Assembly (NCBI GenBank): GCA_032629725.1
Contig: JAFEVB010000014.1
Coordinates: 62,001-126,000 of the forward strand
Direction of reading: 5' to 3'
Source: Gremmenia infestans
Lineage: Eukaryota; Ascomycota; Leotiomycetes; Helotiales; Hamatocanthoscyphaceae
Length of the DNA stretch: 64,000 nucleotides
In this document: one piece after another, positions 33,216-43,250 of the stretch
Layout: each line of letters opens with the position of its first letter
Numbering within the stretch: position 1 is the first letter of the stretch
Made by a program: the position numbers and the translations under genes
Notes under the pieces: model-generated
What the model was told of the DNA's origin: nothing
Database searches by the model: none
What the model saw: only the letters and a program-made list of their open reading frames with translations

Positions 33216-34125
33216 TACCCCGCCATCTTGTTCCGGTCACGGGGGAACTTAGATTAGCCAAGTTGACCAATAAACAAAAAGAGCGGTGGAGCTTCAGCTA
33301 TCTTTTCCGCTTAGTCAGTAGTGGGGCGGGGCACTAGGGTTATTACTGTATTGTCCATAAGACTTCTCCCTTCTCCACCTGCCTTCTCTTCTTATATCTA
33401 TTATCACCTCACAATTCCACAACTAGTCCACCTCGAGATACTTCAGCAGCATAATTGATTATGGAGCTCATGGCTTTCCTATGGATCATGTTCCAGACTG
33501 CCTGCTAATGAGTTCAGCCAGCCGTATCGGGCTGGTTCATCCGCAAGCTACCCGCACGGGTAGTAGCGTGCGGGGGAAGTAACTTGTATTAAACAAGTGG
33601 TATGAAGTACGTATACATCAGCCAGCCTCTTTCAATATCAATTTTTCTAATCAAGATGTGTAGCTGTGGACTATTGCATGGCATGAGGAATTATTTCTAG
33701 TCGAATAGGTACTAAAGTCATACGATTCGTCAAATAGATCTGGCATTTCGGTCATGTGGGTTGTAGGCCAGAGCTGTTCCAGCTCAATGCGGTCTTTACC
33801 TCCGTCCTAATCCATCCATATACATCGAGGCTATCCAGAAAATGTGTTCTTCTGTGGTCTCAATTGCCAGAACTGAGCGTTCTTGACTCTTGCGGGGTAT
33901 CACTTCAGCTCAATTGTTATACACAACTTCATGCCTCAGCTGCCACACTCCCAATTGTCTAAGACCTCAAGCGGGAAGAGATCCAAGCCCAGGATCACCT
34001 TTCTATAAAGATCCCGCCTCGACCAAAACTTGCTGATCCATATCAGCTCATTGCACAAATCACTACTCCTGGCCATCATCACATCAACACTACAAATTCG
34101 CTCCTCCGACTTTGTCAATAGTAGC
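33216..34125. other. Intergenic region right of the island, 5' flank of the cysteine protease
   Basis: Single-copy, ordinary-composition DNA resumes after the right repeat. Two adjacent hairpins are visible: AGCCAGCC/GGCTGGTT with a 6-base loop (33516-33537) and CCCGCACG/CGTGCGGG with an 8-base loop (33551-33574). A 15-codon upstream frame begins at 33462 (MELMAFLWIM). The CT-rich tract at 33360-33400 could be a transcription start region. Confidence 0.55.
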
Positions 34126-35118
34126 ATGTCTGAAGCTACTCAAGATGCTCCTAGCCTTATAGGCGCCCCTGGCTGGCTACCCGGCGGTTACGACGGACGG
34201 GATCTCTTTTTCAAAGCAGACCTTTCTACCGCAGTCAAGAGCAAAGTAGACCTCCGCCAACAATACCCCGAAGCTTTCAACAAAGTCTACAACCAATTCG
34301 ACGCCGGTTCCTGCGTAGCCAATGCTTCCGCGGCCGCGTATATTTTTCAGCGCCGGAGACAGGGACTGCAGAGTTTTGAAGACTACAAGGACCCGGACTT
34401 TGAACCCTCTCGTCTGTTCCTATACTACGCGTCACGAACTGCCATGGATAAAATTATGGTCGACGGCGTGAAGAAGTATGTCATCAACGACAAGACGAAC
34501 CAGGGCACATTTATCAGACTTGCGATGAAGACGCTGGAGCAGCTCGGTGTGTGCGCCGAGGCGACTTGGCCGTACGGCGACCAGACCAACCAACTGTGGG
34601 TGACGAAAGTTGATGAATATCCGGGTCCCGAAGCTTTCCAAGAGGCTGCTTCTCATACAATCGTCGATTATGCTCGGTTGGATGACAAGACACCCCCTGA
34701 TACCTGGTCGAAGATGGGGGACACGGAGAAAGATGCCGTGGGGGAGGCGACGCTGAACAATCTAAAGGCCTGTCTCTCCGAAGGTCACCCTGTCGTGCTA
34801 GGTTTTAAGTTCTACGGTTACGCCACTGATATCTTCGACCAATCTGCAACGGATGGGATGTTCAAGCTGAAGCCACTGCCGGAGGATCTGAGACACAAGG
34901 GGCCACCTCTAGATACTAGCAAGGACCCACCTGTGCCTTTCGGCGGGCATGCTGTGTTGGCTGTCGGTTATGATGACGAGAAGAAGTGTGTGTTGATTCA
35001 GAATTCTTGGGGGAATGCGTGGAGTAAGGATGGGTTTTTCTGGATGGGCTATGAGTGGATCACGGACTGGGTGGCAACGGATGATTTTTGGATGCTTAAC
35101 TTTCTTAAGAGGAAGTAG
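34126..35118 (+). CDS. Papain-family (C1A) cysteine protease without a visible signal or pro-peptide
   Basis: A single exon encodes 330 residues. The ATG at 34126 is chosen because the longer frame upstream starts only with TTG. Catalytic residues fit peptidase C1A: Gln57 (oxyanion hole) and Cys63 in NQFDAGSCVANASAAA, six residues apart as in papain, His275 in FGGHAVLAVGYDD, and Asn293 in IQNSWGNAW followed by DGFFWMGYEW. There is no N-terminal signal peptide and only about 40 residues before the mature-like domain (VDLRQQYPE), so no classical inhibitory pro-region. That architecture is more like the bacterial and viral single-domain C1 proteases than like vacuolar fungal enzymes. C1A proteases are uncommon in filamentous ascomycetes. 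The protein may be cytosolic. It neighbours the transposon island, and horizontal origin is possible but only an inference. Confidence 0.85.
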   Translation: MSEATQDAPSLIGAPGWLPGGYDGRDLFFKADLSTAVKSKVDLRQQYPEAFNKVYNQFDAGSCVANASAAAYIFQRRRQGLQSFEDYKDPDFEPSRLFLYYASRTAMDKIMVDGVKKYVINDKTNQGTFIRLAMKTLEQLGVCAEATWPYGDQTNQLWVTKVDEYPGPEAFQEAASHTIVDYARLDDKTPPDTWSKMGDTEKDAVGEATLNNLKACLSEGHPVVLGFKFYGYATDIFDQSATDGMFKLKPLPEDLRHKGPPLDTSKDPPVPFGGHAVLAVGYDDEKKCVLIQNSWGNAWSKDGFFWMGYEWITDWVATDDFWMLNFLKRK

Positions 35119-35538
35119 ATATGAAAACGAGTTGAGTCGGGAAATGAATACTTGATACAGCTTTTCCTGTACTCAACGTAAAGACTTAGGTTTGAACGTT
35201 GCAAGGGGTAGAAGAAGTCTTGCTATAGATTCGGAATCTGAAATCTTTATCTGTTGCCAGACCTTTTTCTACTTCAGACGCCGCTTGACGCTGGGTGCAC
35301 GCCTTTGAACCCTACTACAGCTCCTGATTCTTAGCTAGCTAGATGAGATATACAGGCCATCAACAAGGATATCGAATATTGACATAAAGAGCCTCAAGTT
35401 ACCTCAACTCTTCTCAGCTCTTGATTGTCCATTCTTCCAGCCTGGAGATCATGTGAGGTACCGGTATTAATCATCCAAATAACTACTCCTTCTTTTCCCC
35501 TCTTTTCCAAGCCATACATTCTTCCAGGCCCCCTCTTC
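35119..35538. other. Convergent 3'-3' intergenic region
   Basis: No gene is seen between the cysteine protease and the convergent GGCT-fold gene. The right half is extremely C/T-rich in the plus strand (35480-35540). Confidence 0.6.
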
Positions 35539-36546
35539 TCAATCCCCCTTCCCCCTCCCCCTTTCCCCCAACGTCCTCTCACCATCCCCAAAAACTCGCC
35601 AAAACACCCAATCATAGCACGCCCACATGCTCCACGCAACCCAATACAACACCCCCGCCCACCACCCCGGCGCCCTCCCTTTCTCATCAGCAAGCAGTTT
35701 GCCGGCTACATACGTGCCCGCGATCACCGGTCTCCAGAACGCCAGGAACAGCGCTTTCCCGATCCGCTGCCGGGTCGTCGTGATGGTGTACGGGACGAGG
35801 GAGTGCAAGTATGCAGTGTAGTCGGCTGGGAGGCCGTGCTCGGCCGCCCCGGAGGTGAGGAGGGAGAGGTAGCGCGCAGAGGGGTGCGCGTAGAAGGGGT
35901 TGGGGCGCTGTATGCGGTTCGAGGTGGGGCTGCGGGGCTGGAGGAGGGTGTGTGCGATAAAAGGTGGAGACTGTTCCTTGGGGTTTGTGGAGACGGTTGA
36001 GGAGCCCCTGGGGAGGGGAAAGCAGGGGACGTTTATGGCGTCGTAAGATGAGCCGCCGCCTTCGGTGGAGAGGAGGGTGCGGTAGTCGGTTGGTGTGAGT
36101 TCGTAGACGACGCCTATGAGGCCTTTGGTCCAGGTCTGGTCTTTACGATAACGTGCATCTCTATCCCCATCTCCATTCAGAGTTGATTCTGAAGTGTCTG
36201 TGGAGGGGGGAGGAGAGTATGTTGTGTTTGCGAAACAGGGCTCCCAGTACGGGATCCCGGGGAAGTCGATGTTGAGGGTTAGAGATGGGACGTGGGCTGG
36301 TACTGCGGAGAGGGGCGTGATGTTGCGGATGCCGACGAAGGTGCGAGTGCTTAGGTTGGAGCCGTAGGCTAGGTAGAGGATGGTTGTTTCTGGGGAGGCG
36401 GGGGAGAGGCGCGAGGGGGATGTGAGGGGGAGGTTTAGGGGTGGGGTTTGGGTTGAGGTTGGGGGTATTGGGGGTTCTATGGTGTTTTTTGTCCAGGGCC
36501 AGAGCTGGCGGAAGAATGATAAGAGGTGGCGAGGTTGTTTCGCCAT
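35539..36546 (-). CDS. Gamma-glutamylcyclotransferase-fold protein with C-terminal hydrophobic segments
   Basis: A single exon encodes 335 residues. The GGCT/AIG2 signature YLAYGSNLS is at 59-66 after a Pro-rich N-terminus. A second conserved block (GLIGVVYELTPTDYRTLLST) leads to Glu162, the likely catalytic acid (TEGGGSSYDAINVP). Members of this fold open gamma-glutamyl peptides to 5-oxoproline, and fungal paralogues take part in thiol-metabolite pathways such as GliK in gliotoxin synthesis (family knowledge). Unusual here are two hydrophobic stretches near the end (KALFLAFWRPVIAGTYVAG, about 266-284, and WWAGVLYWVAWSMWACYDWV, about 299-318). These suggest membrane anchoring. The substrate is not known. 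It is transcribed towards the cysteine protease gene. Confidence 0.75.
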   Translation of the reverse strand: MAKQPRHLLSFFRQLWPWTKNTIEPPIPPTSTQTPPLNLPLTSPSRLSPASPETTILYLAYGSNLSTRTFVGIRNITPLSAVPAHVPSLTLNIDFPGIPYWEPCFANTTYSPPPSTDTSESTLNGDGDRDARYRKDQTWTKGLIGVVYELTPTDYRTLLSTEGGGSSYDAINVPCFPLPRGSSTVSTNPKEQSPPFIAHTLLQPRSPTSNRIQRPNPFYAHPSARYLSLLTSGAAEHGLPADYTAYLHSLVPYTITTTRQRIGKALFLAFWRPVIAGTYVAGKLLADEKGRAPGWWAGVLYWVAWSMWACYDWVFWRVFGDGERTLGERGRGKGD

Positions 36547-37104
36547 GGATAGTAATTGTATTTGTGGTGGAGGTGAGGCATGTAGTTGGTTCTCGAGGGG
36601 ATTTGTTGGATGGGACAGGCGGGAAAGAAATGGGAGGTAATAATGTGATATATGGGTTTTTATATGAATGGAATATAGAGAAGGGAAGCGTGCAGGGGTA
36701 AAATAACTAGCAATGTGGAGGGGCCAGCTACTACTACTACTACTAAAAGCCCCTGGAGTTACTAGTTACAGCGCTTTCCATCTGGTTAACGACTACTCAA
36801 AACGTCTTTCAGGCGGGAATCTGCACATGCGCGGGGATTTCACTAACTCCGAAGTGACAGCAGCAAGAAGTACAGAGGAAAGAGCACATCTGACAAATTG
36901 CTTTGTTGCTTTAACATTATTTTCACGTATTTATCTACACTAGCATATAATTTCTCCGATTTTCCAAATGTCCTTCTACTCTTCATTTGAGAACTTCATG
37001 GATTCTCACGAGGACAAATATCAATTCAGCTGTATAATTTTGGTGTACACTTTTCTATGAAGACTTGGATACATCACTTCTAACAACTCCATTCATCCCC
37101 GTAA
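36547..37104. other. Intergenic region
   Basis: This contains the promoter of the GGCT-fold gene (left half) and the 3' flank of the transporter gene (right half). A CTA/CTACTACTACTACTA trinucleotide run lies at about 36729-36745. No gene is supported. Confidence 0.6.
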
Positions 37105-39582
37105 TCACAATTTCTTCTCATTCACATTTTCCGTTGATATCGGCGAATCCATAGAAATCATCGTCGCCGCTTCCGTCTCACGTCGGCCCTTGATAACTGC
37201 CCATACTTTATGCCAGCCGTCGAAAATAGGATAGATGCTACCAGCCACCAAAGCGAACCAAAAGTAGATGAACGCAATCACAATCCATGCCGTGAATAAC
37301 TGTAGCCCTCGGTCAATCTATATTCGTACAATGGCGGGGTGGGAAGTCGAGAATGGTTGTAGCACGTACCTGTTTTGAAAATACCATCTTGGCACCATAC
37401 ATTGGCAATGGCCACAGGAGCACATGTCCTATGATAGTAAAGACGACCCAGAACGCAGCCCAACGACTCATCTTTTTCATGTACTGCATTCTCTCTGGAG
37501 TAAACCATGGCTCGCCCTCAATCTCAAGGGTTGAGCTAGCGTGATCCGGCGTAACGCGAACGATTTTCCCAAAAACACCAAAGTCGAAAGGCTCAGCAGG
37601 GAACACCAGAGAAATAAAGACCGATAGCGGTAGCGGCAGTACGAAGGCAGTGAGGACACCAAACAAGCACGGCATGGTACCGCCAGTGGACTCAATGGTT
37701 ACTTCACCGTAGTATGCATACGCGGTTCCAAACCATACTGACATTGCACAGGCCATGCCAACAAGCGGCGAGATAATGGCTGCGGCCTTGGTTTGCCGTT
37801 TCCAGAGGAGAGCGAAGACTGTGGGGAATACGCCGGGACAGACGATATTGCCAAAGGCGTATAGCAGCCAGGTCATATTGACGTTTCCGTAATGGAAGGC
37901 TAGGACGACGGTGGATATTCCTAGGGATGAGAATATGACGCCGATGTGAGACCAGCGAATCAGTTGCTGGTTCGTGGGCTTGTTGTTGACATATATTCCG
38001 TAGATATCGAATGATATGATAGAGCTGATAGCAATCATTTGTGCGGATGTGATAGACGTACAAGCCTATTCAAATTTAAGTATTCAAAACAAAGACATCC
38101 AAATACAGGAATTTTACGCACCATAAAGATCACTATGAGTATAGTAGCTGCCCCGGTCTTTCCAGCAATAGCTTGGGCGACATATGGTAGAACTAATCCG
38201 TTGTTGACTTCATCAACCGTCATCATCTACATGTTTTGTAAGCTTATAGACGGGTAAAAGAATGTCATACGTACCCTGGGATAAGTTGGAAACGCCGGTG
38301 TAGTCTCCAGAACGATTGCAGAAAGACCAACAACGGTTCCGACACACCAGGGCACGGAAAATGAAGCCACACCACCTAAGACATATCCAGGGACGGCGGC
38401 AGCCATATCCGCAGAAAAGCCCTGGTTCACTGCGTTAGTTGATTCTATTGGATGTCTTCATTGTCCTACCTTTTGCCAAAAGCCGGTATCCATGACGATG
38501 GTTCCGCTGTTAGCTCTGTAAATAGGTTAATCACAACTTCCTTTTCGAATGTTATGTGTATTCCACCACGAGAAAAAAGAAAAGAGTCAAACTAACAGGA
38601 TATGTATTATTCCAAAATAGACACACGCCGCGCTTCTCATGGTCAAATGCGAGCTGCCATAGTTTCCTTCCACGGGATTCTTGAGATCAGCTGCCATAAT
38701 ACCATCGTACAAAGCGCCAATAGATCCAATTTCCTTTACGGTGATGCACTTGATTGTAAACCAGGCTAGAATGATCATCAAAATGAATGTATGAACGAAG
38801 TCGGTAAGGAACGTTGCTCGGAGACCACCGAAGTAAGTGTATACAGCTACACCAATCTATGTATGTGTCAATCGTGGTGAGGTCGATCGTCTATATCAAG
38901 TAGGCGTGCTAATAAACCGAGAGAAGTGACAATCTTATACAAGGTAAACTTACAGGCATAAGATATGTACTGGCAAGAACGTGCATTCCAGTCAACGAGG
39001 TGACCGCAACACTTGCACCCGTCAACATACTCGCAAACACCAAGATGTTATTCGCCACGCAGAGGAAAATCCACAATATGTGGGCGCCTGTACCGTAGCG
39101 GGTTCTAATGAGTTCTAGAAGGGTATGGGCATTTGGCGCTCTGCGTTTGGCCTCGATGGAAAGGAAGGAGAAGAAGCAGACCATGATACTAGCTGCAGCT
39201 CCCCACCACACTCCCACAGCTATGCCATAGCGGTATGTCAATAGGGAGGAGCCCAGAAGTGCGGTGCTATAGAGCCATGATGAGATCACAGACGATGCTG
39301 TGAGACCAATGCCGACGGTGCGGTTCGCAACCATGAAACTAGGGGAATTAGAACATTCTATATCTGGCACAAGGTTGTGGTACATACGTCTCGGTCGAAT
39401 TATTGTCTTCGTTCAGAGCTCTCTTCATCGCTTTCGTCACATATATCATGCCTGCTGGATGTCAATACTACACGTGTAATAGTGTCTCTGGACGTCTCAC
39501 CAACTGCAAATACAGCACCAAGGCCAATAACGACGCCATAGCCTGCTCCCTGAGGCAATGGGGGTGGTACCGAATCAGACAT
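37105..39582 (-). CDS. Sodium:solute symporter-family permease, Dur3-like (urea/polyamine type)
   Basis: Nine exons, complement of 37105-37317, 37370-38065, 38122-38226, 38275-38421, 38470-38515, 38597-38856, 38954-39338, 39388-39451 and 39501-39582, sum exactly to 665 residues. All introns are GT-AG of 48-97 bp. The sequence shows the SSS/Dur3 pattern: an N-terminal membrane segment (GYGVVIGLGAVFAVGMIYVT), then TVGIGLTASSVISSWLYSTA, EAKRRAPNAHTLLELIRTRYG, VAVYTYFGGLRATFLTDFVH and NSGTIVMDTGFWQKGFSADM, with about 15 helices in all. The tail is cytosolic (GWHKVWAVIKGRRETEA). Dur3 proteins import urea or polyamines with protons or sodium at the plasma membrane. Paralogues have diverged, so the substrate is uncertain. 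It is divergent from the acyltransferase gene and may be the left border of the metabolic cluster or an unrelated neighbour. Confidence 0.9.
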
Positions 39583-40326
39583 GTTTCAGGTGTATGAGTT
39601 GAGTTGAAAAGTTCAAACCAGTCTTCTTTCTTCTATATGTTGATGATAGTTGACTTTCTAGATTTATAGTGCTCTCTCCCGACGTCGGTATCTCTTAGAC
39701 CTATAGTATGTTGAGACAAACAGCTAACATGCAGGACCAATGCCAGTTCTTACGGAACCCTCGGTAGAAGTGGAGTCTGGAACAACCAGCACAAGCTAGA
39801 CATACAGTCATGAATACACATGAGTTTCTTTCCACCGTTATATGCAACCCACTATGCCAAGAAGAGTTCAGTTAGGCAATTGCTACTAGTGGAATGACTG
39901 GTTAGAGATAGCCATTATGTAAAAAACAGTCTCTTCGCGTGGCAATCGCGAACCACTTAGTCTGTATTTGACAATTCAGGGGCGGCTTGGAAGTCAGACT
40001 TAAGCGAGAAAAATAACATGCAGTCATGCTTACCGCCTGTGAACCCCTAAAACCCCCTCTGTAATAGCATGTAAGAGAACATCATTTTCACAATTCCGCC
40101 CTACTAGTAATGGTAAAGCTAATGCAAGCCAGTATATAATTCTTATACGGCGTTTGCAAATCATTTTGGGCTGTGGAAAGTTACGCGATGGCGAACAGGA
40201 TTTGGTGCCACTATGAGCTGTATATATAAAAGGTGATCAAGAGGAGGCGCTTGTATTTTGCTCCACTTCACTACTAGCAAAGTCCTGTGTTGTTACCCAC
40301 TTAGTTGAACAGACTTCACTCCAGAT
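39583..40326. promoter_or_regulatory. Divergent promoter region of the Dur3-like transporter and the acyltransferase
   Basis: These 744 bases separate divergent start codons. A TATA-like TATATATAAAA sits at 40220-40230, roughly 100 bp before the acyltransferase ATG. No binding site for a cluster regulator could be assigned. Confidence 0.5.
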
Positions 40327-41736
40327 ATGCCAGTCACACAGACTCAGAATTATCCTTGGCGCTGTGTCGCCCCTGGAAAGTACACCCAGGACTACGACAG
40401 TTTCCTGGCTTTGCAGGGGATATGGAATACTATGGATAGCTATGGCCGTCGCCTGCATCTTTTATCCTCTCGTATCAGAATCCAAAGCAATATCCCAGAT
40501 CTCGAAAACCGACTGCGTAAGGCATGGATTGCGGCACGGTACTATTTTCCAGGACTTGCTATGCGCATGGAAGAATATCACAAGACGTACAACTCGCCTA
40601 CAGAACAGGAGTTGGATGCATGGGTGAAGGATACTTTTCTACTCCCTCCATTTGATGGCGCCGAGGCGTTCTCGAAACAGAGTCTCGGCACCGATCCCAG
40701 TCCACACCTACATTGGTTTCCTAAGAGTAAGGAGCTGCTGATTGTGGCCCACCACAACCATTTCGACGTCACCAGCATCTGGTATTTCTGGGACTCGTTT
40801 CTCGAGCTTGTCGCCAGCCCGAAGGATGTCCAATTTGGCGATGAGTGGAAAAACTTGCCTCTTGCACGAGATGATCTTCTCGGCTTTGCAAAGTATCCCA
40901 GCGTGGCTAGCTATACCAAGGGTCTTGACATGCTGATGACAGCATTCAAAGAAGGTCCCGTTGAGCTGCCGACCTTGAAGGCTCAAGCGAGCTCGGAGGG
41001 ACAGATACTGCCAAACGGCGAGCTTAGCAACCACTTTATGAGACTCGCTTTGCCCGAGGCCCAAACGACGACTCTAGTGCAAGCCTGCAAGAAACGTGGG
41101 GTGTCCATCACATCTGCTTTCTTTACCGCGATTTCGATCGTCTGTCAGAAGATCCAAGGTCAGCATGGGAAGGCAGGGAGATATGCGATATGTTTCCACA
41201 ACTTTGATTCTCGAGCGTGGTTCAACAAGGAACATGCTACTATCCGTAACGCTGGGAACGATCTACATAGCATTATACCTTTTGCTGTGGATTTGGAAGA
41301 CAAGGATTTCAACGAGGCTCTCGCGTTCACCGATGAGAGTTTCAAGTCTCTGCGGGCGGAGTTCAGCAAAGATCCGACTGGTTTGGACGCCCTGTACCAT
41401 ATTGCCAGGGGATTAATCAATCCACATGGGCAGATTGCAACGTTTCCTAATTTCACGAGCTTTGGGGTTGGGGATAGGATTATCAAGTCTACGTATAAGG
41501 ATGAGGCGGATGGCTGGATCAAGGTTGATGATTGGTACCAGACTATACAGAATATGGTCAAGGGGATGAGTGTGCTCTTTCTCTGTAACTGGCATGGTGA
41601 GTTGCAGCTTGGTGTTGGGTTTAATGAGGCGTATCATTCAGAGGAGATGTTCCGTGGTTTGCTTCAAGACACCTTTCAATTGGTGTTGGACAATTTTGAT
41701 ATCAAAGAGGAGTGTGTCCTTCATAGCTTAACTTGA
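40327..41736 (+). CDS. CoA-dependent acyltransferase of the HHxxxD (CAT/condensation/Tri3-like) superfamily
   Basis: A single exon encodes 469 residues. The active-site motif HHxxxD is present as HHNHFD at residues 142-147 (AHHNHFDVTSIWYFWD). The second structural motif near the C-terminus reads SFGVGDRIIKS, a variant of the DFGWG-type loop. The layout and size fit the alcohol O-acetyltransferase and condensation-like enzymes of fungal secondary metabolism, including trichothecene Tri3. It shares overall pattern rather than clear identity with that enzyme. It would transfer an acyl group from CoA (or a carrier) to a hydroxyl or amine. It is followed by the convergent Tri14-like gene. No signal peptide is seen, so the protein is probably cytosolic. 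The acceptor substrate is unknown. Confidence 0.8.
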   Translation: MPVTQTQNYPWRCVAPGKYTQDYDSFLALQGIWNTMDSYGRRLHLLSSRIRIQSNIPDLENRLRKAWIAARYYFPGLAMRMEEYHKTYNSPTEQELDAWVKDTFLLPPFDGAEAFSKQSLGTDPSPHLHWFPKSKELLIVAHHNHFDVTSIWYFWDSFLELVASPKDVQFGDEWKNLPLARDDLLGFAKYPSVASYTKGLDMLMTAFKEGPVELPTLKAQASSEGQILPNGELSNHFMRLALPEAQTTTLVQACKKRGVSITSAFFTAISIVCQKIQGQHGKAGRYAICFHNFDSRAWFNKEHATIRNAGNDLHSIIPFAVDLEDKDFNEALAFTDESFKSLRAEFSKDPTGLDALYHIARGLINPHGQIATFPNFTSFGVGDRIIKSTYKDEADGWIKVDDWYQTIQNMVKGMSVLFLCNWHGELQLGVGFNEAYHSEEMFRGLLQDTFQLVLDNFDIKEECVLHSLT

Positions 41737-42062
41737 TTTGTGTTTGTAGAGCATTTTTAGGAGATCCGGTTAACGAAATGTGTCTCATCTTGAGAGAAAT
41801 AGAGACAGAATCTATGCAGATTCGATTGTGAAGAAAATGACTAAATGGCTCATTGGAGAAACTTCCGTTAATTAACAAAGCCTGGTGTTATGGCTTATTG
41901 AAAAAAAATTGTTTCGTCAGATAAGCTGGATACACAGCATATGAAAGTATATCAAATCAAAAGAACCCAAAAGCGTCGTTTCCCCTTCATTAATAAAAGG
42001 CCGGACATTCCACTCTCAATCTCTACAGACAAACCCAACCCAGATACAACAGCTAAAACCCT
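41737..42062. other. Short convergent 3'-3' spacer
   Basis: These 326 bases lie between the acyltransferase and the Tri14-like gene. They are AT-rich with an A8 run at 41903-41910, and no gene is seen. Confidence 0.6.
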
Positions 42063-43250
42063 TCACAACTCAGAGTGAACATAGGTACCTTCTCCAGCCT
42101 TACGCAACAACCCATCAACCTCTTCGGTAATATCCACAAGCCTCGTCCTCTCCGTCTGCGGGAAAACTCCCTCCTCATAGGGCAGCGCCGACGAAAGCGC
42201 ATACACCCTGTCCCTGGTCCCAAACTGCGCCGTAGACCACACGTCCGGCTGACCTCCCATCTCCACAGGGATAACGCCCACATATCTGCTCGTCGCCCAC
42301 CCGTCGGCAGACGTATACACGGCAATGACGCCGTGCGGCGAGAAGCTCCTGCTCACGACATGCGCACATATCGCGACCGTGTCATCGTACCGCCTAGGCG
42401 CAATCAGCGCGTCGCATTCTAGGGGCCCTTTATAGGTTTCCGGGTGTCCGGATGGGTGGCTGAAAATCGGTTGGGCTGGATCCGGACCAGAGAGATCGAA
42501 GCGCACGAAGGATTGGGATAGTGCGTCTGCGAGCACCAGGACGTTTCCCTGTGTCACAAACGCGCCTCCGAAGCCGTACTTCGTGTTAACAGGCGCCGCG
42601 GGATCCGGGGTATAGAACTTGCCCGCCTTGCCATCTTTATCGACTTTCAGAAGCACATTACCGAACGCAGCGAGAAAGTACGCGTTCCCGTCTCTATCCT
42701 CGGCCGAGTCCTGGAATCCCGCAAACGGGGTCCCGAGATCCTGGGTGATAGCGGAGACGAGGGGATCGATGTCTGCGATCCAGAGGATGGAGTGTTGGAG
42801 GGGGGAGTAGTGGATTAGGCGGTTGGGACCGGTGAGGTTTGTGCCGAAGCCGGGGAACCAGGGGGCGCGGGCGCTGGCGGAGATGTAGATGGTTCCTGTG
42901 GAGGGGCTGTAGTCGACGCCGCATACAAAGTAGTGGGGGCTGTGGGTGATGGCGGGGAATTCGATTATGGCCGAGGTCGATGTGTAGGGGTCGAATTCGA
43001 CGATGCTGTTGTTGTTCAGACTCCTTGGTTTGGATTAGCTATGACTAGGTATAGAAGGTGTGGATGGATTTGGTTACCCTATGTAGATTTTGCAGTTTGA
43101 GGGCGAGAAGTCTACGCTTTCGGGGTATATGTTCTTCACATTTACAGTGAGGTCACCAGAGAATGGGGGACAATCTGGGTAGGTCTGTTGTGAGAGTACT
43201 GAGCTTGCCACGAGGAGGATAGCCGATATGAGGATGATTGGGTTGGTCAT
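42063..43250 (-). CDS. Secreted SMP-30/Tri14-like beta-propeller protein
   Basis: Exons are complement of 42063-43023 and 43078-43250 (54-bp intron; junction restores KIYIGSLNNNSIVEFD), encoding 377 residues. The first 20 residues (MTNPIILISAILLVASSVLS) form a signal peptide. The mature chain begins QQTYPDCPPFSGDLTVN and NIYPESVDFSPSNCKIYIG. This matches the pattern of the Tri14 family found beside trichothecene genes and of SMP-30/gluconolactonase-like six-bladed propellers (repeated IYISASA, LVLADALSQ, VYALSSAL strands). Tri14 itself is dispensable for trichothecene synthesis in the test tube but affects virulence in Fusarium (general knowledge). Function here is unknown. Secretion and the cluster context suggest binding or modification of an extracellular small molecule. 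It converges with the acyltransferase. Confidence 0.75.

Noticed and set aside
35425..36000. 191-codon plus-strand frame
   Set aside because: It is antisense to the GGCT-fold coding region, which has the family motifs; its composition is a mirror of that gene.
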